64,000 nt of DNA from Lepidostoma basale. Taxonomy: Eukaryota > Arthropoda > Insecta > Trichoptera > Lepidostomatidae. This document shows, piece after piece, positions 1 through 11,827 of this stretch. Position 1 is the first letter of the stretch, and the number at the start of each line of letters is the position of its first letter. The position numbers and the translations under genes were made by a program. The stretch lies in contig JAHDVF020000162.1 of assembly GCA_022606425.2 (NCBI GenBank), forward strand, positions 496,001-560,000, read 5' to 3'. The notes under the pieces are model-generated. The model searched no databases, was not told the origin of the DNA, and was given only the letters and a program-made list of their open reading frames with translations.

Positions 1-660
1 CTGAGTGAAGCACGTAGACATCACTTACTAGACATCTCCAGGATATCATGTTGCCGACCAACAATCTCACATTTTTTCAAGTCAGTACTGCTTCATAAGC
101 TCCGCTGAATACATCCAAAATAATTAATCATCAAAACTTTATCCAGGGAATTTGCATCGAGTCCCTTGGGGCTTTTTCCCTGAACGGATTTATGTTATAT
201 TGACTTATTACGGAAAATATCTCGACTTGTAGTGTAGATATGACTTAGCGGGTTTTTGCAGATTGTAGAGTATTTTTTCAACAGTATAACCTCATCATTA
301 ACTCAAAACAGCAAAACTTTGACTTTGTGCTTTTTCGCAGAGTACCCACGATATGCCGTTTTCTTTTAATTAATTCTAAAGCAAAGTAAATAAAATGTCT
401 CCATCGCTTATAAATATAGTTTAGTTAATTATAATGTAGAATCTTCCCCATTGTAGAGTGCCATCAAATACTATTGTTGAAAATATTAATACTTTTGTTT
501 TTATAGATCTTGAAAATATAAAATGCGAGTTGCAGACACTGGTACATGGGTAGCTAATTACATGTTTTAAACTTTAAGAACAGTTTCAGTCTGTCAGTTT
601 TCTTTGCCGATTCTTTTTAACAGTGCCTACTAATCGAATAGGTATACTGCAAGAACTTAA
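1..660. other. AT-rich stretch without a gene
   Basis: No open frame of note on either strand. A segment around 370-470 resembles 40280-40360, so part of it is a dispersed repeat. The same sequence recurs at 9876-10535 and 18485-19144. Confidence 0.5.
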
Positions 661-1476
661 TAAAATATATTGCACTAAACAAATTTTACGTGCCAGAAAA
701 TACGTTTTCTCTCTGGAGGCTTGTTTAATCTTAGTTAACTTTAATTTTAATTAGTGATAAGACAGTGAAAAAAACAATAATAGTGACAATTTTGTGAGTG
801 GCAACACTTTGGGGGCGTGATCTCGACCCCCCCCCCCCTGCGGGCTTTTGGGGTTTGAGGAGCGACGCAGCGCTCTTACACCCCAGACTCCGGCGAGAGA
901 ACATCTCCCTGGTCCCTGGCTCGACTGATGGTCGAACACCGGGGAGATAATCTGAACGAAGAGGAGTTCGCGATATATGTGCCGCATGGCGCCAGCTTAT
1001 CACCATCGGGGCCTGATGCTGGCCACCGCTGTCGCTGTGAAGGAGACCCGTGCCCTCCGCGGTCCATCATCCGCGTGATGCCCCTCAGCCCGGGAGATAG
1101 AAGTGGACGCCGGGCAGCCTTCTGTGCCGTGCAGCCTCTGGCAGTCCTCGTGCTGGCCAACCCACCGCCACGCCGGCTTCCGTCAGCGTCAGTCCTCGCC
1201 GCAGACCACCACCTTCATTAGTTACGTTAGTTTTAATTTGTTGGCCAACGAATAGCATGTAAGTCCTCTCTAGATCTTAAGTTATATTTTTTTGTATGTA
1301 TTTTTGTTCTTAATAAATGTAATTTGTAAATAGTAAATATTGGTTTCATGATACATCCCGGAGCATATCTCATATAACATAATTTTAATATTGGCCAATC
1401 ACATGGGCAAACGTTGGGAAGTTGTTCGAGAAATTTAGATAAATTCATTTTTTCACTCCGTGACACCAACATTCCC
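661..1476 (+). mobile_element. Solo LTR-like copy of LTR family A, 5' end eroded (unit 1)
   Basis: Family A LTRs are about 0.9 kb. Their landmarks are a U3 start with TGATATAGCC, a 'tctctggaggcttgttt' block, a GC-rich CpG-containing centre, 'gttggccaacgaatag', a block near 'catcccggagcat', and an end near 'caccccgtg'. All except the first are present here in order. The CG-rich centre (about 820-1200) produces overlapping short open frames on both strands that do not look like genes. No terminal repeat or target duplication can be recognised at the 5' side. Confidence 0.75.
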
Positions 1477-1959
1477 TACTAAAAACCTTATTCCTGCAAT
1501 ACACTCTCAACAAATTATATCATAATCAGCGACATTCTTGTTCCAGAGCGAGAAATGAATTTATTTGACTAAGAACCAAGGTGACTAAGGTGGCTTTGAA
1601 GGTAAGCAGACAGAAATGATAGTGGACTGTTCATATTTATCGGAGATCCGACCGGTGACGTTCTTTATGACAGATTAGTCTAGTTAATTTCTGTTTTACA
1701 CACAATAAATTTACACTTGTTTTTTTCACTTCCTAGTTGTTTTGATAAAATACTTTGAAATAATTCAACCATACAGTTTGTGCATCAAAATCAAATGACA
1801 CATTATTTTAAAGGACTTCGGTTACACAGTCACAGTCAAGTAAAATAAAAAATGCGCGGTTTGATGAAGTAGTGTAAAACTTAGTGATGGTAATATTCTT
1901 ATAGTTATTGTGAAAATTATTAACACTCAGAAGGCTCTGGTGTCACGTATTGGGAGAGC
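1477..1959. other. Intergenic, no recognisable feature
   Basis: AT-rich sequence without coding potential. The corresponding place in unit 2 (near 11385-11460) carries the compound indel that separates unit 2 from units 1 and 3. Confidence 0.4.
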
Positions 1960-2700
1960 CATCACGTCCTCATTCCCAATAAATTAAAACTACCACCAAA
2001 TCCACGTGGTTTGATTTTAATTCGATTGGTTCCGGGATATGCGGGTGTAAAAATGATAGCCACCATATTTAAATTTAAGACTATTTATTGATACAGAAAA
2101 CGAAATCTTCAATTATAAAATTAAAATGACTTGCTTAATAAAAGCTTACATCTAATTATCAGCCAGGGGGTGTAATGACACCTCGCGGAAGGGATCCGGG
2201 TCGGTTACTAAGGGCTCGTGGCGGGACAGCTTCTATGTCCTTTCTTCCGGGTCACGGGGACGTCGCTGACGCTGGACTGTAAGACGGAGATGACGACGTC
2301 CGCCCATCGCGAAGACCGCAGCGGCATCTGCGGGCCGCAGGGTACGGTGGTTTGCAGACGTGAGGATGGCGTCCGCACGTGGAGCGCTCGAAGGCTGATG
2401 ATGGCTCTCGGGGCAGGGAATGGCATCTTTCCGATTCCTTAGCCTTATCTGCAAGGCCGAGCTTGGCATCGCACACGTTCTCCTCCGGCTGTCAGCTCGC
2501 CAAGCCGGGGGAAGACACGTCCGTCCGCCCTGACGACCGGAATCAAAGACCCGCTGCGCTTCGAAAACGACGCGGCTAGCACCCCCAGAGTTGCCAACTC
2601 ACTTAAAGCCTTTAGTAAGAGATACGCTGGTAGCAGAAGGTATACCACACCATGATACAGGGAGGGAACCACGCGCACCCTGGAAGGGTGTCATTCAGTA
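1960..2700. repeat. Dispersed repeat B (unit 1)
   Basis: This 0.7-kb block is GC-rich in its centre (2150-2580). It is homologous to 27835-28360, where it also lies just downstream of a zinc-finger array. Shared landmarks are a 'tatttattgataca' run, 'aaaagcttacatctaattatcag', 'gggacagcttctatgtcctttctt' and 'gagggaacc.cgcgcaccctg'. Short open frames on both strands here differ between copies and are not considered genes. It may be an LTR or another mobile repeat of unknown class. Confidence 0.6.
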
Positions 2701-2719
2701 TATGACATCCTTATTAATC

Positions 2720-3249
2720 AGTATATGTACAGTTTAAAATCGAAAAGAGATTTTTTTTTAATCTGAATTGGTTATAAATGGTTTGTAGCACATCGTAGAT
2801 TTAAATGTTTTTATATCTGAATGAAAGAAATTGTCTTTATAAAATTGATTTTGTTATTAACGGTTTATTGGACGTCAAACAATCAATGTGTGCACTCAAG
2901 TCATTTAATGTCGATTATCTTTTGAACAGTTTGATGCTCAAGAATATGCGTTGTGAAAACTAATATTGCTTTAAATGTTTTAATTGCACATCGATGGTAC
3001 GATGTATGAATGTAGAGGAAGCCAGAGAGGTATGCCAGGACAGGCCATTGTGGCGATCCATCCTCTCTGCCTACCCCTCCGGGAAAATGGCGTGATGGTA
3101 AGTTAGTTTTAGTTAGTTCGAACATTCAAATAGCTATACAATGGAATGAGTGGTACAATGTGCTTTTAATTTTTGGATTGTTTTAAACGGTTTGTTGCAC
3201 GTTGAACATTTAAAGAGTCTTACGTCCGAATGAGTAATCAAATGTGATT
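2720..3249 (-). pseudogene. Decayed C2H2 finger array, 3' part of the unit 1 zinc-finger gene
   Basis: The minus strand shows repeated finger landmarks (Cys-X2-Cys cores, 'TFK' and 'HSD' equivalents) at about 84-bp spacing, interrupted by frameshifts and stops. This continues the pseudogene at 3250-4630. A 123-bp RTE-like insert (2995-3117) splits one finger. Equivalent decayed stretches lie at 12588-13117 and 21204-21733. Confidence 0.7.
2995..3117 (+). mobile_element. 5'-truncated RTE-like non-LTR 3' end inside a finger (unit 1)
   Basis: The plus strand encodes the characteristic end of an endonuclease/reverse-transcriptase ORF (MNVEEAREVCQDR...ILSAYPSG), followed by a 'gtaagttagttttagttagtt' tail. 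The same tail follows other copies here. The insert is flanked by tcga (2991-2994 and 3118-3121), and removing it restores a finger core (Cys-X2-Cys on the minus strand). Only the last 120 or so bases are present, which is typical of heavy 5' truncation. Confidence 0.75.
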
Positions 3250-4630
3250 TTAACTTTGTTTTGGTTTTAAACGATTTGTTGCACTTGAACATTCAAATGG
3301 TCTTACATCTGAATGAGTAAGAAAATGTACTTTTAATTCCGATTTTGTTTTAAACATTTTGTTGCAAGTTAAACAATCAAATGGTTTTACATCGGAATGA
3401 GTAAGCAAATGTCTGTTTAAATATGATTTTAATTTAAACGGTTTGTAGCACGTTGAGCATTCATATACTTTAACATTAGAATGAAAATGAAAATGACTTT
3501 TTAATTCTGATTTCCTTTTAAACATTTTGTTGCAAGTGGAACATTCAAATGGTTTTAAATCTGAATGAGAAAGCAAATGGAGTTTTAATTCAGTTTTCGT
3601 TTTAAACCATTTTTTGCACGTTAAACAATAAAATACATAAACATCTGAATGAGTACGAAAATGTTTTTTTAATTCTCGGTTGGTTTTAAATGACTTGTTG
3701 CACCCTGAACATTTAAAGAGTTTTACATCCGAATGAGTAACAAAATGTAGTTTTAACTTTGATTTAGTTTTAAACGATTTATTGCACGTTGAACACTTAA
3801 ATGGTTTTACTTCAGAATGTGTAAGATAATGTACTTTTAATTCCGATTTCGTTTTAAACATTTTTTTGCAAGTTAAACAATCAAATGGTTTAACATCAGA
3901 ATGAGAAAGCAAATGGGTTTTTAAGTTTGGAGCAGGCTGAACATTTAAATGGCTTGACGTCAGAACGAAAAGACAAAGTAATATTCAATTCTGACAAATT
4001 AAACGGTTTCTTGCACGTTGAACATTCAAATAGTTTTACAAAAGAATGAACTTGACGATGTCCTTTTAATACCGAGTTTGTTTTAAACCTTTCAAATGGT
4101 TTTACATCTGAATGAGAAAGCAAATGCGATGTCAAATGACTTCTCCTTTTAAACGCTTTGTTGCAAGTAAAACATTCAAATAGTTTAACGTCTAAATGGT
4201 GAGGCAAATTACTTTTTGATTCTGATTGTATTTTGAACGGTTTGGCTCTAGACCGTTCTAATTCTACTGGATCTTGTTTCACAATATTCTCTATAACATC
4301 TATATCTACAGAGAACATATTGTCGTGTATAAAGTTGTTTTTGCGATCTGCAGGCTCAATCTTAACATTAGTGGGGTCCATCGAATCATTTTCTATGTCT
4401 TCGTTATTCACGGTCACCCTTTTGATATCGGTTTCATTACTGAGAGACTCAACCTTGACAATTGTGATGTTCATCGAACTCGTTTGTAGTTTTAGTCGCT
4501 CCGAAATGTTATCGTCGTCTCCGCTGACTTCCCAGGGAGCCACTTCCGGCTCAGACTTAACATGAGGCAATAACACACCCTTCAGTTCCGGACTCGTTCG
4601 CTCGGTGCTCCCAGATATGTAGTCCTCCAT
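3250..4630 (-). pseudogene. C2H2 zinc-finger gene, frameshifted (unit 1)
   Basis: The minus-strand start at 4630 is the Met of MEDYISGS, which is shared by all family members. The open frame upstream of it (to 4687) is less conserved. The N-terminal acidic region carries VKSE, VKVE, VKIE and VKQD motifs. It is followed by one good finger and then finger remnants (a finger lacking its Cys pair, a shortened one) up to 3896. The frame shifts at about 3896-3912. From there seven good C2H2 fingers with HSDVKP linkers continue to about 3290, where a one-base loss in the Cys-X2-Cys segment ends the frame in the eighth finger. With two frameshifts and missing zinc ligands it is unlikely to make a full-length protein. 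The intact members predict a nuclear DNA-binding protein. Confidence 0.85.
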
Positions 4631-4999
4631 CCTTCTAGAGGTTCTGGAGACCGCTGGACACACTTTTACACGAAATGAAATGTTCAAGGTCGATTTTGAC
4701 TTGCGGCGCTATAGACACCATATCAGAAACTATTTAATTAAGAATATGTCGAATGTATCACGACAGACATCCTGTTATCGGCTAACGAAATAGCGACTAA
4801 CTGACAGACTTCAGAAAGATCATATCCATAGACCACCCTTTTCGGTGTTATTTCATAGACAAAACATCATAGGGTAAGAAGTACTAATGTTGGCACTCCC
4901 CCAACGATCGTAACTTTCTGTTTTAATAGCAAGTAGGAACTGGAAAATTGTCGAAATTGCTAAAAGAATTTGTCATGCCCCACGACGTTGGACACCATT
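4631..4999. other. 5' flank of the zinc-finger gene and PBS remnant
   Basis: On the minus strand, the region beyond 4630 matches the 5' flanks of the other family members ('cgaaatgaaatgttcaaggtcgat...'). Bases 4976-4999, read on the minus strand, resemble an LTR-element primer binding site (aaatGGtGtCCaACGt-tGGGG), directly abutting the reversed LTR that starts at 5000. A 33-bp segment at 4925-4957 recurs at 7432-7464. Confidence 0.5.
4925..4957 (+). repeat. 33-bp direct repeat, left copy (unit 1)
   Basis: Identical to 7432-7464 and bracketing the LTR palindrome; the unit 2 pair is 14793-14825 and 16042-16074. It is far longer than the 4-bp target duplications of this LTR family. Confidence 0.85.
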
Positions 5000-7418
5000 T
5001 GTTAAATGAAAGTTGGTGTCACGGGGTGAAAAATGAAAATTACTCGTATCTCATTCCCGATCTCGAAACAACTCCTTCCAACGTGTTGCCCATGTGCTTC
5101 GCCAATGCTAATTATTATTATGTTAATTGAGATTGCTCCGAGATGTGTAGTGATATGAGATTGAAACCAACATTTACTACTAACAATTATCTTTAATGAC
5201 ACAAACATATAACACAAAAGAAAGAAATTAGATTACTTATGAACTAAAGAGGGACTTGCATGCTATTCGTTGGCCAACGACTTAAAATTAATTCGTCACT
5301 GAAACAGCACTAACGGCGAAGATCGACGATCTGCGAAGTCGGCGAGCTAGCCAGCATATGGCGTCCGCACCACGAGGGACGTTCGAGGAAGAGCGAGGAA
5401 GCGAGGCGGTCTGGTCTCCTTCGCTGAGACAGCCGTGGCCAGCATCAGGCCCCAATGATTATAAGTTTACGCAGCCGGCACCATGGGGCACGTCTATCGC
5501 GGTCTTTTTCTTCAGATTGTCTCCACCGAAGTCCGGTATCTCACTTTCGCGATCTTTTCAGGAACGGCCTTCGGTGGAAGGAACATCTCTCCCCGGTCGA
5601 AAGTGAAATACCGGACTTCGGTGGAGATAATCTAAAGAAAAGTTTGCGATATCGCCGGATGGTGCCAGTAACCATGGCGTCAGCCTATCATCATTGGGGC
5701 CTGATGCACAAGGTGCACAAGTCGACTGCTCGTATAGCGATTTTTCAAAAGCGTTTGATAAGGTGGACCACCAACTTTTGCTTCGAAAGCTTCAAAGGAT
5801 TGGCTTTAGTGACAATCTGCTCAAGCTTTTCTCTAGCTATCTAACATCTCGAAAACAATATGTGTCATATGGACTTTTTCAGTCTTCGGCCTTTCACACC
5901 TCATCAGGGGTGCCACAAGGGTCTAATTTAGGACCATTGCTTTTCACGATATTCATAAATGATATTTCTAACGAAATAAAGTTTTCAAATTTTTTATTAT
6001 TTGCTGATGACATAAAAGTTTTCTCTGAAATAGAGAATCCCTCAGATTGCTTGAAGCTTCAGTGTGACATTCAGAGCATAACCCAATGGAGTAAACGTAA
6101 TAAATTATTCTTCAACGTCTCCAAGTGCTTTGTTATGTCATACACACGGGCATCGAAAACATTATACTTTCGCTATCTTATGGATGGGGTACAGCTTGAA
6201 AGAGCTTCTACATCCAGAGATCTCGGTGTTCTGTTCGATGCTCAATCATCGTTCAATCTTCACATAGTTGCTCTATGTAATAGTTCCATTAAAATGCTTG
6301 GATTTGTTTTCAGGAATGCCAAGATATTTTCGAACACACAGGTACTTAGGGTGTTGTATAATTCCCTGGTAAGAAGTCGGCTGGAATATAGTTCCGTTAT
6401 TTGGTCACCGCCTGGGATCCGATATTCTCTGATGGTTGAGCGAGTGCAGAAAAAATTTCTGCGCTTTCTTTACCTCAGGGAGCGCGGTTATTACCCGTGG
6501 CTCTTTCCGACTGAATTCTTGCTAGGTATGCTAAGCTACCAATCATTGGAGAGAAGGAGGAACATTCACTTGGGAGTTCACTTCTTTCAGCTGATTGGCG
6601 GCCGTATACAGAACTCGGATGTCCTGAGTGATGTAGGTCTATTTGTCCCTGATAATTACCTTCGTCAAAGACAGCACAGATTGTTTTATTTGCCACGCTG
6701 CAGAACCAACCTGCCAATGGTAATGCCTGTGGGTAGGGCAATCTTATTGCTTAATCGGATCGCCTCGGAGGTCGACATATTTCGTGATAGTGTGAGTTGC
6801 CTCAGGGATGCAATATCAATGTTATGATTTTTTCTTACTCTTAAGCTTAATTTTTATTTTTTTTAATGCTTCTCTGTTTATAATGTAATTGCAAATGATT
6901 TGGAATTGTATGTCTGTAATGTTTGTGATTATTAGCAAAATAAATGAAAATGAAAATGAAAATGCGGGCCACAGCTGTCTCAGCGAAGGAGACCAGACCA
7001 CCTCTCGTTCTTTCTCATCCTCCACCTCGGACGCCCCTCGTGGTGTGGACGACACGTGTCGGCTAGCTCGCCGACTCCGCAGATCGTCAGTCTTAACCGC
7101 ATGGTTAGTGCGGTTTCAGTGACGGATTAGTTTTAAGTCGTTGGCCAACGAATAGCATGTAAGTCCTCTTTAGTTCACAAGCAATCTTGTTTCTTTCTTT
7201 TGTGTTATATATTTGTGTCATTAAATGTAATTGTAAATTGTAAATATTGGTTTCAATCTCATATCACTATACATCCCGGAGCATATTTCTGATCACATAA
7301 TAATGTAACATTAGCGAATAACATGGGCAACGTTGGGAGGAGTTGTTTCGAGATCGCGAGATCGATGATACGAGTAAAATTTAATTTTTTCACCCCGTGG
7401 CACTAACTTTCTTTAACA
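5000..7418. mobile_element. Head-to-head LTR family A palindrome, interrupted by a retrotransposon (unit 1)
   Basis: The left arm (5000-5549) is the 3' part of a family A LTR in minus orientation. The right arm (5598-7418, less the 1258-bp insert) is the same part in plus orientation. The arms meet around a 48-bp non-palindromic spacer centred near 5574. Both U3 5' halves are missing. The primer-binding-site side is still attached on the left only. A perfect 33-bp direct repeat (4925-4957 and 7432-7464) brackets the structure. Confidence 0.85.
5708..6965 (+). mobile_element. 5'-truncated jockey-like non-LTR retrotransposon, only in unit 1
   Basis: Comparison with the empty site in unit 2 (near 15574) defines the insert exactly, with 'atgc' shared at both ends. 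An open frame covers about 5720-6827. It encodes the C-terminal part of a reverse transcriptase: an SDFSKAFDKVDH motif, SGVPQGS (palm motif), and the catalytic FADD followed by a thumb-like region. The 3' end has a short untranslated region and an (aaatg)-type simple tail (6943-6965). The N-terminal RT part, endonuclease and ORF1 are missing, so it cannot move by itself. The frame has no stop over about 365 codons, which suggests a young insertion. Assignment to the jockey/R1-like side of non-LTR elements is by motif recognition only. A decayed relative lies at 60775-61460. Confidence 0.85.
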
Positions 7419-7431
7419 CACTTTTTGTGTC

Positions 7432-7464
7432 AATAGCAAGTAGGAACTGGAAAATTGTCGAAAT
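7432..7464 (+). repeat. 33-bp direct repeat, right copy (unit 1)
   Basis: Partner of 4925-4957. Confidence 0.85.
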
Positions 7465-8005
7465 AATTATTTTCCCCACTGTTAAAATCCTTAAAAAACA
7501 TATTTTGCATTTGAGGAATTTATTTATTCATGCCCGGTAACACTGAAGTCTTTCAATGCGATGTGTAGAGCGGGAATTCTTTGGTGTGTTTTTTATTCAT
7601 ATTCTAGTTTTTTTCACAAGGTTAGTCGTCGTCTCCAGATTTTTTTATTACAGTCAGGTAAGCCTTTTACTTCTGGATTTGTTAATTACTTTGTGGAAAA
7701 GGATTGATGTACATTATAAAACCCCTTTTTAAGGTTATATTTTAGAAAAATGTTATATTGGTGTGCCAACAATTGTATATTTCAGTTGTATGATCATTCA
7801 GTGATTGGCATAAATCTCTGCCAATCTCTGTAGGTACCCTTTGATAATATATTTTTATGTAATATTTTCTTGACAAACTTGTAATGATTTTCAAATAGTT
7901 TTAGCATGTAAAACTCGATAAACAAGCTTAAAATATATTATTGGCAGTGCCATGTTTATACTTTTTAATGTTTCCAATCTTTATAATCGTGTCTTTTGAG
8001 ATGTC
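7465..8005. other. AT-rich flank 5' of the pogo-like relic
   Basis: No gene seen. It may include the 5' end of the pogo-like element, but no terminal inverted repeat could be matched by eye. Repeated at 16075-16615. Confidence 0.35.
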
Positions 8006-9013
8006 GAATTTCAACTCGCGTTGGAAGCTGTGAGAAATGGGATGCCGAAAAAAACTGCGACTAAAAAATACAATGTTCCTAGGGCAACAATCCAATTTAG
8101 ATTAAGCCCAAATTTTACAAAATCTCAACCTGGACCATGTACGGTTTTAAATGAAGCTGAAGATTCCATTCTGGTGGAGTGGATTTGTACTAGCAGTAGG
8201 AAAGCCTTTCACAAAAGGAAAGAAGGTGTTATGAAAAGTACGGGGTATTTTTTGAAGAACAATCCGAGGATTAATACGTTTATAGACAATACACCAGGAG
8301 AAGGGTGGTATAAATTGTTTTCGAAACGTCATGCGGAGACAGCTGCAAGCTCTACTGTTTCTGAAAATAACATAAGAGGCTGGTTTAGCCAAGTTGAAAA
8401 ATATTTAAAAGAAAAAGATTTTTTTAAACATTTTAAGTGATCATTCAATAGTCCTTAACGGTGAACGGTGACAAATTTTCAACTATGCCCAAAAAATACA
8501 AAAGTTTTGTCACAAAAAGGAGCAAGTAATGTTTATGAAGTTGAACATGCACCGGGGAAGACATGTTTGACGTTTATGTTTACTTTCTTAGCTAATGGGG
8601 AAACGACTCCGTCAATGGTAATTTTTCCATTAAACAGAATGCAAAATTACATTCATCAATCTATTCATCCCGACTGGGGAATCGCTTTGTCAGACAATGG
8701 ATGGATGAAAGAAGCCATTTTCATTGACTATATAAAAAATGTACTTCATCCACATTTATGCAAAATTAAAACTAAATTCCCAGTTATACTTTTTGTAGAT
8801 GGTCATAAAAGGCATACGACTTATGAACTTAGTAAAATGTGTACGGAATTAGGCATAATTTTAATAGCATTGTACCCAAATGCAACCAGAGTTCTTCAAC
8901 CAGCAGACGTAGCTGCATTCAAGCCAATTAAATCAGGATGGAAAAGAGAAGTGTTAGATTGGAGACGAAACAACATAAGCGAGGTGTTGACAAAAGCCTT
9001 TAAGATTAAATAA
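8006..9013 (+). pseudogene. Pogo/Tigger-like DDE transposase relic (unit 1)
   Basis: The first open part (8006-8440) encodes a helix-turn-helix of the Psq type (LALEAVRNGMPKKTATKKYNV...) and a CENP-B-like second DNA-binding segment ending in GWYKLFSKRH. A stop and frameshift follow at 8440-8468. The second part (8468-9013) encodes a DDE_1-like catalytic core with ILFVDGHKRH (second acidic residue) and YPNATRVLQPADVAAFKPIK (third). The first catalytic Asp would precede TNFQLCPK; the sequence there is disrupted, so the site is lost. Neither part starts with a convincing ATG. Further coding-like remnants run to about 9190. Such transposases cut and paste DNA in the nucleus; this copy is dead. 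Confidence 0.85.
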
Positions 9014-9875
9014 TCAGCTAGCTTCTACTTCAACTACAGATAACTTAAATAAACTGCAAGAAGCTAAAAAACCAAAACAAAAAATAAATATGATATCGCA
9101 TGTAACAATTAAACCTCCATCCTGTTAAAAAGGTTATTTCGCAAGAAAATTTGGATGAAATGATAATTGAAAAGCTTTTGCAGGAAGAATAAACTGCTAA
9201 TTTTTTTACGATTAGATTATGGTTTAAGTTTTTGATATTTTCTACAAAGGTACGTCATAAAATTGCTTTTTTATAATGACATCTCTTATTTTCCTATCGT
9301 TTTGATAATTATTTAACCATTACATATTATTTTTGCATACTTTGTGTACATGTGCTGTATTTTTTTTTTTTCATTTAACCTTTATAATTTCCTATAATAA
9401 ATAAATTGTTTATTATTATCTTTATTTTTAATTACTATTCATATACTAGGACATACCTATCGTTATAATATTTCCCTCTGAATAAATATACTTACTGTGC
9501 CTTCCCAGTATCCCGAAGATGAATTACTACTTCTGAGATAATTGAAGTTCAAAGTTTGTAAGGATATAACAATCTTTTTTATACTAAACATTACTACGCA
9601 AATTTGAAAAAATGGTATTTAATGGTTTAATAAATAATAACTCAACTATAAGTACATTTTTTTTCAAAATAATAGTGCTTTTTTTCAAAATAATTTTCGC
9701 TGATACATAATACGACAGTTTGAAGTCATATTGTACCTACTATAGTCACTTGTGAGAAATGTTTTTTTTTAAATTAAAATGTTATGCAATAATTTTATCT
9801 TCTGTACAGTACCTATTACATTAGGTAAAATAATAAATAATTAGTAAAAAGAGATAATAATTGCCACGTTTGCCC
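9014..9875. other. AT-rich end of the tandem unit
   Basis: Apart from the short coding-like remnant at 9014-9190, no feature is recognised. A/T homopolymer runs are frequent. Repeated at 17624-18484. Confidence 0.35.
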
Positions 9876-10535
9876 CTGAGTGAAGCACGTAGACATCACT
9901 TACTAGACATCTCCAGGATATCATGTTGCCGACCAACAATCTCACATTTTTTCAAGTCAGTACTGCTTCATAAGCTCCGCTGAATACATCCAAAATAATT
10001 AATCATCAAAACTTTATCCAGGGAATTTGCATCGAGTCCCTTGGGGCTTTTTCCCTGAACGGATTTATGTTATATTGACTTATTACGGAAAATATCTCGA
10101 CTTGTAGTGTAGATAGGACTTAGCGGGTTTTTGCAGATTGTAGAGTATTTTTTCAACAGTATAACCTCATCATTAACTCAAAACAGCAAAACTTTGACTT
10201 TGTGCTTTTTCGCAGAGTACCCACGATATGCCGTTTTCTTTTAATTAATTCTAAAGCAAAGTAAATAAAATGTCTCCATCGCTTATAAATATAGTTTAGT
10301 TAATTATAATGTAGAATCTTCCCCATTGTAGAGTGCCATCAAATACTATTGTTGAAAATATTAATACTTTTGTTTTTATAGATCTTGAAAATATAAAATG
10401 CGAGTTGCAGACACTGGTACATGGGTAGCTAATTACATGTTTTAAACTTTAAGAACAGTTTCAGTCTGTCAGTTTTCTTTGCCGATTCTTTTTAACAGTG
10501 CCTACTAATCGAATAGGTATACTGCAAGAACTTAA

Positions 10536-11351
10536 TAAAATATATTGCACTAAACAAATTTTACGTGCCAGAAAATACGTTTTCTCTCTGGAGGCTTGTT
10601 TAATCTTAGTTAACTTTAATTTTAATTAGTGATAAGACAGTGAAAAAAACAATAATAGTGACAATTTTGTGAGTGGCAACACTTTGGGGGCGTGATCTCG
10701 ACCCCCCCCCCCCTGCGGGCTTTTGGGGTTTGAGGAGCGACGCAGCGCTCTTACACCCCAGACTCCGGCGAGAGAACATCTCCCTGGTCCCTGGCTCGAC
10801 TGATGGTCGAACACCGGGGAGATAATCTGAACGAAGAGGAGTTCGCGATATATGTGCCGCATGGCGCCAGCTTATCACCATCGGGGCCTGATGCTGGCCA
10901 CCGCTGTCGCTGTGAAGGAGACCCGTGCCCTCCGCGGTCCATCATCCGCGTGATGCCCCTCAGCCCGGGAGATAGAAGTGGACGCCGGGCAGCCTTCTGT
11001 GCCGTGCAGCCTCTGGCAGTCCTCGTGCTGGCCAACCCACCGCCACGCCGGCTTCCGTCAGCGTCAGTCCTCGCCGCAGACCACCACCTTCATTAGTTAC
11101 GTTAGTTTTAATTTGTTGGCCAACGAATAGCATGTAAGTCCTCTCTAGATCTTAAGTTATATTTTTTTGTATGTATTTTTGTTCTTAATAAATGTAATTT
11201 GTAAATAGTAAATATTGGTTTCATGATACATCCCGGAGCATATCTCATATAACATAATTTTAATATTGGCCAATCACATGGGCAAACGTTGGGAAGTTGT
11301 TCGAGAAATTTAGATAAATTCATTTTTTCACTCCGTGACACCAACATTCCC
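10536..11351 (+). mobile_element. Solo LTR-like copy of LTR family A (unit 2)
   Basis: Same sequence as 661-1476, duplicated with the tandem unit rather than inserted independently. Confidence 0.75.
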
Positions 11352-11827
11352 TACTAAAAACCTTATTCCTGCAATACACTCTCAATTTAATTAAGCTTCC
11401 ATGAACAAATTATATCATAATCAGCGACATTCTTGTTCCAGAACCAAGGTGACTAAGGTGGCTTTGAAGGTAAGCAGACAGAAATGATAGTGGACTGTTC
11501 ATATTTATCGGAGATCCGACCGGTGACGTTCTTTATGACAGATTAGTCTAGTTAATTTCTGTTTTACACACAATAAATTTACACTTGTTTTTTTCACTTC
11601 CTAGTTGTTTTGATAAAATACTTTGAAATAATTCAACCATACAGTTTGTGCATCAAAATCAAATGACACATTATTTTAAAGGACTTCGGTTACACAGTCA
11701 CAGTCAAGTAAAATAAAAAATGCGCGGTTTGATGAAGTAGTGTAAAACTTAGTGATGGTAATATTCTTATAGTTATTGTGAAAATTATTAACACTCAGAA
11801 GGCTCTGGTGTCACGTATTGGGAGAGC

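Larger units (their letters stand above)
1..9875. repeat. Tandem segmental repeat, copy 1 (about 9.9 kb)
   Basis: The sequence starting at base 1 restarts at 9876 and again at 18485. Copy 1 differs from copy 2 mainly by a 1258-bp retrotransposon insert (5708-6965), a compound indel near 1515-1575, one T-run length change near 9361 and scattered single-base changes (for example near 216 and 4183). Contents in order: solo-LTR-like repeat, repeat B, decayed zinc-finger array with a small RTE insert, zinc-finger pseudogene, LTR palindrome, pogo-like transposase relic. Base 1 is the edge of the window, so the true duplication junction cannot be placed. Confidence 0.95.

Noticed and set aside
731..1221. 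Several overlapping 66-97-codon frames in the GC-rich LTR centre, repeated in units 2 and 3
   Set aside because: They occur on both strands at once, have no domain, and exist only because the GC-rich LTR block has few stops. Their repetition follows from the tandem duplication, not from selection.
2208..2678. Frames of 66-78 codons in repeat B
   Set aside because: Multiple frames on both strands, and not conserved in the diverged copy at 27835-28360.
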